A program made the translations under genes and the position numbers. Below, one piece after another: positions 43,606 through 51,289 of a stretch of DNA of 56,009 nt. Numbering within the stretch: the stretch's first letter is position 1; every line of letters begins with the position of its first letter. Below the pieces are notes generated by a model that worked only from the letters and a program-made list of their open reading frames with translations, did not search any database and was not told the origin of the DNA. This DNA comes from a candidate division LCP-89 bacterium. GTDB taxonomy: Bacteria > Electryoneota > B3-LCP. The DNA lies in NCBI GenBank assembly GCA_025774555.1, contig JALGVT010000032.1, forward strand, positions 1 to 56,009, written 5' to 3'.

Positions 43606-46600
43606 ATGAAACGACCGAATCGACTGCTGACGCTGATTTTAATCATCGTCATCACAGCCACCGTGATTCACGCTGGCACAACGACGCATACCTACTACTT
43701 CGACCAGCCTCGCGTGGAAATCATCGGGGGACAGACCGTGGTCATCTTAGACGGCGCCCGCACCTGGGCAAAGGTGGGATATCCTCTGCTGCCGCAGGCT
43801 GCCGTGCAATTACTGCTGCCTCCGGGAGAAGAGGCGGTGTCCATATCGGTGGAAACTGCCAGCCCGCTGCTGTTAGGCGACGGTTACCGCATCAATCACA
43901 TGGAACAGCCGTTCCCGTTATCGGTAGGACCTTCAGGCGAACCAACTCAGCCCAATGAAGCAGTCTATTCCAGTAATAATCCCTTCCCGAATGAACTATC
44001 AGATAACCTGCAGACTCAGTTCCTGTCGGGGCACGGACTGGCAATTGCCACCATCCACCCGGTCAGTTATAAGCCGGCATCCGGCGAGCTGTCCTATTAT
44101 CCATGGATCAAAGTCAGCGTAACGAGCCAGCCGACGGCAAAAGCGCAGTCGGTTCACGCGCAGATGTTGAAGCGGTCTAATGACGTGCAGCTACGAGTCG
44201 CCGGCATGGTTGATAACCCTGAATCGGTGGTTACTTATGGTCCGGAAATGCCCACCGATCCGACTACTTATGATATGCTGCTCATCACCTCGGAAGATTT
44301 CGTCGATCTTTATCAGGAATATATAGATTACAAGAATCGCAGCGGTGTCAAAACGGTTGTTGAGACCGTTCAGGATATCTACAACTCATACACCGGCATT
44401 GACAGTCAGGACAAGATCCGCAACTGCATCATAGATTATTATACGACCTACGAAGTCGCTTATGTCTTCCTCTGCGGAGATAACGAGCATATCCCCACCA
44501 GGATGCTCTGGTGCGTGGATGACAACCTGCCTTCCGATCTCTACTACGCCGGATTGGACGGCACCTGGAACGATGATAATGACGAACTCTGGGGTGAACC
44601 CGGCGAAGACGATCTGGTAGCCGAAGTCTATGTCGGACGCAGTTGCGCGGATAATGAAACCGAGATAGCTAACGTTGTCAACAAGCTGATGATGTTCCAG
44701 ACCGAACCGGTGATCGATGAAGTAGAAACGGCGTTGATGACAGGGGAAGATTTAGGCTGGAACGCCTGGGGATGGGAATATAAGGAAGAGGTCAGAACCG
44801 GGTCTTCCAATTGGGGTTACACCACCGCAGGAATCCCCGGCAATATCACCGTCGGCACGCTGTATGAATACCCGGGACAGTCGTGGTCAGCGATGGGCGA
44901 TTGTCTGCCGCTTTTAAATCAGGGACCCATCCTCGTGAACCACTTAGGTCACGCCAACTGGGATTACGTGATGCAGTTCGGCAGAAGTCAGATCAGCGAC
45001 AATAATTTCAGCAACGACGGCGTCAACCATAATTTCTTCATCGGTTATTCGCAGGGCTGTATCTGCGGTGATTTCGCTCATTTTCTGGTAGATTGCATCA
45101 TCGAAGAGTTCACTACCATTGAGCACGGCGCAGTAGCTTTCATCGGAAACAGCAGATACGGCTGGGGCAGTTACAACAACACCAACGGCGCTTCCCAGCA
45201 CTTCGACCGCGAGTTTTTCGATGCGATTTTCGGAGAAAACATCACCAAGATCGGCTGGGCGAATCAGGACTCCAAGGAAGACAATATATGGGCAGTGCCT
45301 GGAGATGACATCATCCGCTGGTGCTACTACGATATAAACCTGTTCGGCGATCCGACTATGGACATCTGGACCGCGGAGCCGGGACTATTTAATCCAAGTT
45401 ACGCCAATGCCATTCAGGCAGGATCGAACACTTTCCTGGTCAACAGCATTGCCGTAGAAGGAGCGTTAGTCACTCTGTCAATGAACGATGATATCCTCGG
45501 CAGAGGGACGGCAGATGCATCAGGCAATGCAGTGATCAGTTTAGAGCAACCTATCCAGCAACTGGGCGAGATTACTCTGATGATCACGGCACACAATGTG
45601 ATCCCTTACGAGGGCTCTATCACGGGCATTCCTTCTTCAGGACCCTACATAGTGTGCACAGACCAGATCATAGTGGATGGTACCAGCGGCAACGGCAACG
45701 GACAGCTCGATTACGGAGAAGAGGTTGCCCTTACCGTTGATATAGAAAACATCGGCGTTGGAGACGCTTCGGGCATCAGTTTGTCCTTGAACACAGAAGA
45801 TCCGTTAGTTACCATCATCGATGAGACATACTCCCTCGGGAATCTCAGCGCAGGAGGATCGACTTCGGCAGATGAAGCCTTCGCATTCGAGATCGTTCCT
45901 GAAGTCGAAGACGGTTATGAAGTCGATTTTACTCTGACCGCCACAGATGGTGATTCCACCTGGCTATCGCAGTTCAACGTTGTCGCTCACACGCCGATAG
46001 TGACGCATGATAACCTGCTGGTGGAAGACCCGACAGGCAATAACAACAACCTGCTGGACCCCGGCGAGACTGTCAATTTCAATATCACCATCGACAACGG
46101 AGGATCATCTGACGCCGAAGACGTTACAATCCTGCTCAGTTGCGATGATCCGGCGATTACGATTACGAATGCGACCATCGATCTGACGATGATCGCAGCC
46201 GGTTCGACCATTACCATTGATTTCAATGACGTCATAGCCGATCCGGAAGCAGTGCAGGGAATGGACGTTGAATTCAATATGACCATCACTACTGACAGAG
46301 GCTACCTGACAACTGAAGACTTTAGTATCACCGTTGGCGATATATTATTCCGTCCTTGCGGTCCGGATGCCTACGGCTATTTCGCTTATGATTCCTACGA
46401 CGGGGCGGAAGCGCCTGCTTACGAATGGATCGAAATTGCCCCTGTAACCGGTGGTCCTGGAGTTGATTTGAACCTCACCGATGAGAATAGGACGGCAGTT
46501 CTTCCGCTGCCCTTCAGTTTCCAATACTACGGAGTCAGTTACGACCAGATTACGGTTTGCACGCACGGCTGGATTTCCATGGATGATCCGCCAATCTTTT

Positions 46601-47310
46601 TCCCCCTGAACATCTGCATTCCTCATCTGGTGCCGCCGAATAATATGATCGCCGCGTTCTGGGATGAACTGGATCCCACGGAAAGCGGCGCGGTCTGTTA
46701 TTACGATGACCCGAACAATCACCGTTTCATTGTCGAATGGTTCCTGGTGCCGCATGCCAACAACGCCAGTCAGGCAGAAAGCTTTCAAGTTTTTCTATAT
46801 GATCCAGTATTCTACGAGACGCCAACAGGCGATGGTGAAATCGTGGTGAGCTACCAGATACTATCAGAAGCTCTGGGCGGCTGTGCGATAGGTGTTGAGA
46901 ACGGAGACGGCTCCGTCGGATTGCAATATCTTCACAATGGCAATTACGATGAATGCGCTATGCCGTTAGAAGACGGCTTCGCAATCAGATTTACGACGGT
47001 TGGTGAAGTTACAGGCGTAGATCCAGAAACAGAGAATGCTACTCCCGACCGATACGCACTGATGCAGAACTACCCCAATCCATTTAATCCGACGACCGTT
47101 CTCAGTTATCAGTTACAAGTTGCATGTTTTACTGAACTGGAAGTTTATGACATTTCCGGTCGTTTGGTTACAAAGCTGGTCAACGGTTGGAGAGACGCGG
47201 GTGTACATGAAGTGACATTCGATGGAAGGGATTTGGCGTCAGGAATTTATTTCTACCGTCTTACCGCTGGTGATTTCGTGGGGACAGGGAAGATGGTATT
47301 GATGAAATAG
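43606..47310 (+). CDS. Third gingipain-like C25 peptidase with sorting domain
   Basis: A 1234-residue secreted protein. A signal peptide (~1-24) and prodomain ('RTWAKVGYPLLPQAAVQLLL', 'AIATIHPVSYKPASGEL') precede a C25 catalytic domain (~225-590) with 'VAYVFLCGDNEHIPTRM', 'LVAEVYVGRS', His449 in 'NHLGHANWD' and Cys485 in 'SQGCICGDF', the latter close to gingipain 'ACVNGDF'. Beta domains with 'GNGNGQLDYGEEVALTVDIE' and 'GNNNNLLDPGETVNFNI' follow, then a nidogen-like module ('YGVSYDQITVCTHGWISMDD') and a sorting domain from ~1160 ('YPNPFNPTTVLSYQL...KMVLMK'). It shares the domain plan of the 1349-residue C25 protein but is clearly diverged. Confidence 0.92.
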   Translation: MKRPNRLLTLILIIVITATVIHAGTTTHTYYFDQPRVEIIGGQTVVILDGARTWAKVGYPLLPQAAVQLLLPPGEEAVSISVETASPLLLGDGYRINHMEQPFPLSVGPSGEPTQPNEAVYSSNNPFPNELSDNLQTQFLSGHGLAIATIHPVSYKPASGELSYYPWIKVSVTSQPTAKAQSVHAQMLKRSNDVQLRVAGMVDNPESVVTYGPEMPTDPTTYDMLLITSEDFVDLYQEYIDYKNRSGVKTVVETVQDIYNSYTGIDSQDKIRNCIIDYYTTYEVAYVFLCGDNEHIPTRMLWCVDDNLPSDLYYAGLDGTWNDDNDELWGEPGEDDLVAEVYVGRSCADNETEIANVVNKLMMFQTEPVIDEVETALMTGEDLGWNAWGWEYKEEVRTGSSNWGYTTAGIPGNITVGTLYEYPGQSWSAMGDCLPLLNQGPILVNHLGHANWDYVMQFGRSQISDNNFSNDGVNHNFFIGYSQGCICGDFAHFLVDCIIEEFTTIEHGAVAFIGNSRYGWGSYNNTNGASQHFDREFFDAIFGENITKIGWANQDSKEDNIWAVPGDDIIRWCYYDINLFGDPTMDIWTAEPGLFNPSYANAIQAGSNTFLVNSIAVEGALVTLSMNDDILGRGTADASGNAVISLEQPIQQLGEITLMITAHNVIPYEGSITGIPSSGPYIVCTDQIIVDGTSGNGNGQLDYGEEVALTVDIENIGVGDASGISLSLNTEDPLVTIIDETYSLGNLSAGGSTSADEAFAFEIVPEVEDGYEVDFTLTATDGDSTWLSQFNVVAHTPIVTHDNLLVEDPTGNNNNLLDPGETVNFNITIDNGGSSDAEDVTILLSCDDPAITITNATIDLTMIAAGSTITIDFNDVIADPEAVQGMDVEFNMTITTDRGYLTTEDFSITVGDILFRPCGPDAYGYFAYDSYDGAEAPAYEWIEIAPVTGGPGVDLNLTDENRTAVLPLPFSFQYYGVSYDQITVCTHGWISMDDPPIFFPLNICIPHLVPPNNMIAAFWDELDPTESGAVCYYDDPNNHRFIVEWFLVPHANNASQAESFQVFLYDPVFYETPTGDGEIVVSYQILSEALGGCAIGVENGDGSVGLQYLHNGNYDECAMPLEDGFAIRFTTVGEVTGVDPETENATPDRYALMQNYPNPFNPTTVLSYQLQVACFTELEVYDISGRLVTKLVNGWRDAGVHEVTFDGRDLASGIYFYRLTAGDFVGTGKMVLMK

Positions 47311-47353
47311 AATGCAGAATGTAGAGTTTAGAATCTATAATTTAGAATGGAGT

Positions 47354-47386
47354 GGCTGTCTTAAAGCAAACGAGACAGCCCCTTTT
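47354..47386. terminator. Terminator between convergent genes
   Basis: GGCTGTCT, an 11-base loop, AGACAGCC, then CCTTTTATT. It lies between the third C25 gene and the convergent glycosyltransferase gene. Its GGCTGTC arm resembles the outer end of the foldback elements. Confidence 0.7.
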
Positions 47387-47411
47387 ATTAGTTCAGATGA
47401 TTTTCTGGCTG

Positions 47412-48887
47412 CTATTCTTTCCTGATCCAATACCGTGGATAAGGCGTCGGCTTATAATTTTCCTCCAACCATGACCTGTACCCTGAACTACGATTAATCC
47501 ACCAGGTTTCAGCAAACGAATCGTGGAGAACTGCCGGAGATGCAGTTTGAAGGTCGTGGAATGTATATGGTTTAAAGTCTGGTTGGAGTTGTCTCATAGT
47601 TGGCGTGATATAAGTGCCTGCGAACCAGTAATAGAAGGAATCGTCAAGAAAAAGCGGCTGGAAGTAAGCTGTTCCGGCGGCGAATGTGTCACCTTCATCC
47701 GCTTGTTCCAATATCCATGCAGCGCGTTCCTGCCAGTAAGACCTGCTTTCTAATCCTCCTCCAGTCCAAAGTCTGTATGACCGCACGCCGACTAATATCA
47801 GTCCCCCCAGAAGCAGCAATCCTGCATAATTTAACTTAGGGAGCTTCACCCTCTTATGAATACCTTCAATAAAACGATCATAACCGATTCCGGCTAAGAA
47901 ACCGAAAAACGGGATCGTCATCAGGAAATGCTGTATAAAGGGACGGTTGCCAGCCCATAATCCGATAAAATTTACTACTGCAAGAGTAAATATCAACCAG
48001 ATTCCCATCTGCTTCCTCAGATCGCTTTTCCTGATGAATTGGTATAGAAATACAACCACCAGCAACCATAACGGCGAGGCGGAAATTAGTATTTTTATCA
48101 GGTTATTCAGAGGTGAAAATGAGGGATATAAAGCTGTGCTGAATCCATACACCCAAAAGAAGAAGGGTTGAAATCCATATACTAAAGCCTGCAACAAAGT
48201 GGGCACTATAATTATAATCCCACCAAGAAAAAACATCGCCAGCAGACGATGCACAGGAAGTTTTTTAAAGCTGAAGATGAACAGCAGAACATATAGAGTA
48301 ATTACAGAAATTCCCGCTCTCGGCGAGAACCCGACAGCCAATCCTAAGCTGAGAAAGATTAAAAACATGCCCGGATAACCATCTTTCGTCCAACGCTTTT
48401 TTTCCACTATGGGCACCGCCAGCCAGAGCGAAAACACCAATAGAAACAGGATGAGAGGATCACCGCGCACATAAAGATGCGCCTGAAGAAGACTCAGATT
48501 AAATAAGGGGAAACCAATCGAAGCGACCAAAGCGCCCTGCGGGCTGGTCCAGCGTCTTGAGATTCTATAGAATAACAGAATAGTAAATGCGAAAATCACC
48601 AGAAAGCAGAATCTTGATGATAAGATTATTCCAAAGGAATCACCGCAGAAAACGTAGTATAACCTGAGCAGATTCCATAATTGCGGGCAGTGGTGCTCGA
48701 AGAAATCCACATAGGGCTGCTGCCCCTGTGACATCAGCCAGGCGGCGTGCCAGTGTTCGACTTCGTCGTGCTCCGGTTCCTGTACGAAAATCCAGAAAAC
48801 CGCCCAGACGATCAGACCGGCGACAACGATCCATGAAATGGTCTTCAGTCGTAAAGTAGGAATGCCTGTGCTGCTGGATTCAGACAT
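47412..48887 (-). CDS. Membrane glycosyltransferase-like protein (GT39/PMT type)
   Basis: About 491 residues from the ATG at 48887. An upstream in-frame ATG at 48992 would overlap the flavoprotein gene by 92 bp and adds an unconserved-looking leader, so it is rejected. Some ten hydrophobic spans are visible ('ISWIVVAGLIVWAVFWIF', 'FGIILSSRFCFLVIFAFTIL', and others). After the first span the loop has 'EPEHDEVEHWHAAWLMSQGQ', the acidic DE motif expected of dolichyl/undecaprenyl-phosphate-sugar-dependent GT-C enzymes, then 'PYVDFFEHHCPQLW'. A hydrophilic C-terminal domain follows. It probably transfers a lipid-linked sugar to an envelope acceptor. It lies 13 bp after the flavoprotein gene. Confidence 0.75.
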   Translation of the reverse strand: MSESSSTGIPTLRLKTISWIVVAGLIVWAVFWIFVQEPEHDEVEHWHAAWLMSQGQQPYVDFFEHHCPQLWNLLRLYYVFCGDSFGIILSSRFCFLVIFAFTILLFYRISRRWTSPQGALVASIGFPLFNLSLLQAHLYVRGDPLILFLLVFSLWLAVPIVEKKRWTKDGYPGMFLIFLSLGLAVGFSPRAGISVITLYVLLFIFSFKKLPVHRLLAMFFLGGIIIIVPTLLQALVYGFQPFFFWVYGFSTALYPSFSPLNNLIKILISASPLWLLVVVFLYQFIRKSDLRKQMGIWLIFTLAVVNFIGLWAGNRPFIQHFLMTIPFFGFLAGIGYDRFIEGIHKRVKLPKLNYAGLLLLGGLILVGVRSYRLWTGGGLESRSYWQERAAWILEQADEGDTFAAGTAYFQPLFLDDSFYYWFAGTYITPTMRQLQPDFKPYTFHDLQTASPAVLHDSFAETWWINRSSGYRSWLEENYKPTPYPRYWIRKE

Positions 48888-48900
48888 ATTCAAGATGGAG

Positions 48901-50337
48901 TTATAATTGGGTTTGTCTTTCTTGGAGGGCATCGCCAGCTTCGTGATAATCGGCGTCGATGTTGACTGACCATACGTCGTAGCTGTTGCCAAGGATGTTG
49001 CGTGCCGCCAGCAAGCCTGTCATAATGGCATGATCCATATTATTATACTTGAACATACCGCTGCGACCAATGGGTTGGAGGTTGTCAAAACGGGCAATAT
49101 ATTGCTTTAGAGCTTCTAAGTTCTTCTCGTATCCAATTTCAATGACGGGATATGCTTTTTCATTGCGGACGATGAAACTATCCACAACCTGCTCCGGCTG
49201 CAATATATTCATTTTCAACAGTTCCTCTTTGGCTAGCTCAATCAATTCCTCGTCCTGACGATTCCAGATATGATCGCCCTTAAAAGTGAAATACTCGACA
49301 GTGATAGGAGTTTTCGAATCATTACTCGCCATCTCTTTGGAAAAATTGCGATAATTAGCGACGCGTGCCAGATTGACTTCTTTAGCGTGGACGTAGATCC
49401 AGTTATCTGGAAAAGGATTACCTTCAACTTCGAGATCGACGCCGATATGTGAACGATAACGGAGACGTCGCGCTGCCTCAATAATCTCCGCCGGTGGCGC
49501 GGGATCGAATCCAATAACACCGTCAGACAGCGGTGAACTGAATAGAAAAGCGCTGCCTTCTATCTCTTCCGTTTTCCCCTCTTCATTCTGCATTAAGACT
49601 GAACGTACTTTTGATCCCTCATGCCTGAAACCGGTCACGTTTTTATTCAGCAGGAACTTACCTCCGTTTTGTTCAGCATGCTTCCCCATCAGTTCGTAGA
49701 ACATTCCGGCGCCTAACCGGGGGAAGACGAACTCCTCTACCAGAGTTTTTATAATCCCGGATTTGGGTTTGAAAACCGAATTCATTACGGCAGTCCAGAG
49801 CGAAAGCCCTTTGATTCGCTGTCCCGCCCAATCCGCGCCAATCTGAGTACAGGGAATACCCCAAACTTTCTCAGTATAGGTCTTAAAGAAAATTTCAAAA
49901 AGCCGCCGACCGAATTGCGCTACCACCCAATCTTCAAAACTAACCGTTTTTTGGGGCGAGAATTTTTGCTGAATTTGAGTAGAGAGGTAACTTGATACGA
50001 TACCCACCGCAGCGATGGGACCGATACCGAAAAGTGCGTTCATCGGCACCAGAGGATAATAGAAGAATTTATTATTATAGAATATTCTCGTCAAGCGTGG
50101 CACAGAGAGCAGGTCATCTTTGAGAATGTCAACCCAGAGCTGGTGAATTTCTCTATTTTGCGTGAAGAAACGATGAGGACCGACGTCAAAACGAGTTTTA
50201 TTTCGATGAATTGTCCTGGATAAACCTCCTACCTGACTCAATCGTTCGATTACAACAACAGGAACATTATTTTTAGAGAGTTCGTATGCGGCAGCCAGTC
50301 CTGAGGGTCCCGCTCCGATGATGATCACTGGTTCCAT
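48901..50337 (-). CDS. FAD-dependent oxidoreductase, protoporphyrinogen oxidase/UDP-galactopyranose mutase-like
   Basis: A 478-residue flavoprotein. The FAD-binding start is 'VIIIGAGPSGLAAAYELSKN' (dinucleotide-binding GxGxxG), then 'VVVIERLSQVGGLSRTIHRN', 'RFDVGPHRFFTQN' and a C-terminal 'GRSGMFKYNNMDHAIMTGLL' that completes the FAD site. Central 'TYTEKVWGIPCTQIGADWAG' is typical of the amino-oxidase-like group annotated near sugar-nucleotide enzymes. Its pairing with a membrane glycosyltransferase suggests envelope polysaccharide work rather than haem synthesis, but the substrate is unknown. Confidence 0.8.
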   Translation of the reverse strand: MEPVIIIGAGPSGLAAAYELSKNNVPVVVIERLSQVGGLSRTIHRNKTRFDVGPHRFFTQNREIHQLWVDILKDDLLSVPRLTRIFYNNKFFYYPLVPMNALFGIGPIAAVGIVSSYLSTQIQQKFSPQKTVSFEDWVVAQFGRRLFEIFFKTYTEKVWGIPCTQIGADWAGQRIKGLSLWTAVMNSVFKPKSGIIKTLVEEFVFPRLGAGMFYELMGKHAEQNGGKFLLNKNVTGFRHEGSKVRSVLMQNEEGKTEEIEGSAFLFSSPLSDGVIGFDPAPPAEIIEAARRLRYRSHIGVDLEVEGNPFPDNWIYVHAKEVNLARVANYRNFSKEMASNDSKTPITVEYFTFKGDHIWNRQDEELIELAKEELLKMNILQPEQVVDSFIVRNEKAYPVIEIGYEKNLEALKQYIARFDNLQPIGRSGMFKYNNMDHAIMTGLLAARNILGNSYDVWSVNIDADYHEAGDALQERQTQL

Positions 50338-50404
50338 CGATTTGCTCTATATAAATAATTACATTGAAATTAATGTCCCGCCGTTTGGAGGCGGGTGTGT
50401 TCTG

Positions 50405-50477
50405 AGCCACCGAGAGGATTTGAACCTCCGACAAACTGATTACGAATCAGCTACTCTACCAGCTGAGTTACGGTGGC
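50405..50477 (-). tRNA. tRNA-Thr (CGT)
   Basis: Read on the minus strand: acceptor GCCACCG/CGGTGGC with discriminator T, D arm with AGCTGGTAGA, anticodon stem GCTGA/TCAGT around loop TTCGTAA (anticodon CGT), T arm GGAGG-TTCAAAT-CCTCT. It is 73 nt long, CCA not encoded. Confidence 0.92.
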
Positions 50478-50633
50478 TTAAGAATTTGATAATATAGCAA
50501 AATAAATGTTGCAAGTCAAATACAATCTTACCCACTTTCATAGTTGTTGCCCCCCCCCTTTTAAAAGGGATGCTGCTGATAGATTTGCCACCCAGCCATA
50601 AATGACGTGGGCTACAAATACTTTTAGAACTTG

Positions 50634-50768
50634 GCTGTTCCAAAACTAGTAATGTCATTCTGAGCCTCCCTGAAAGCCTGGAGAGCGAAGAATCTCCTAT
50701 TTATTATATACTTAAGAATAATGTGAGACTCTTCGCTTTGCTCAGAGTGACACTTTTGGGACAGCCCC
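50634..50768. repeat. Foldback (MITE-like) element
   Basis: Outer arms GGCTGTTCCAAAA (left) and TTTTGGGACAGCC (right) enclose inner inverted arms GTCATTCTGAGC...GCGAAGAATCTC and GAGACTCTTCGCTTTGCTCAGAGTGAC. The left arm carries an extra ~18 bases. There is no ORF. The rest of 50478-51055 holds smaller hairpins (CGTCCCTTCGGGACG near 50853; a C/A-rich run at 50550) and no gene. Confidence 0.75.
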
Positions 50769-51055
50769 CATATTTCACAGTTCGGTTCACGGGAAGGTGT
50801 GACCTGACGCTGTATTGCCATCCACGCGCCGTCAGGAGTTTCCTCCTGATGGTTCGTCCCTTCGGGACGTAGAACTCCTAATGGAGAGTCCCTTACGGAG
50901 AAGGACAACCGGCGCTTTACCAGAAGGTATCGCTTTGTGAAAAACCGGGAATAGTTAAAGTATTATTTTAACGTTTTTTTTTACAAAAATATGTTAGTTA
51001 TTATTATTTAATTGGTTAAAGAATTTCAGAAATTTGAGTTAGTGTGAAAAAATGC

Positions 51056-51084
51056 TTGACATCGTGCAAAACATTCCTTATATT
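51056..51084 (+). promoter_or_regulatory. Strong sigma70-type promoter
   Basis: TTGACA (51056-51061), exactly 17 bases, TATATT (51079-51084). It drives the fibronectin/nidogen-module gene through an unusually long leader of about 200 bases. Confidence 0.75.
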
Positions 51085-51186
51085 ATTATTCACCATTAAT
51101 TGTCTCAATTCAACCGGTTAATAATCTTGATATTTCTCCTGTAATCGGTATGACTTCGAATCTTAAAACTTCTCGAATTTTTCACC

Positions 51187-51233
51187 CCGGATTATCTCTG
51201 GTTGAGCATACCTCTATGCTCGTCCGGATTTTT
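51187..51233 (+). promoter_or_regulatory. Terminator-like hairpin in the long 5' leader
   Basis: The inner stem GAGCATA/TATGCTC (loop CCTC, 51204-51221) is enclosed by CCGGA/TCCGG and followed by TTTTT. It lies between the promoter at 51056 and the ATG at 51290, so it is placed as a possible attenuator. No known riboswitch consensus was recognised. Confidence 0.5.
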
Positions 51234-51289
51234 CATCTAATCGAAAATACCAACCCAAAAATACCAACCACAAAACGAAAGGAATGGTT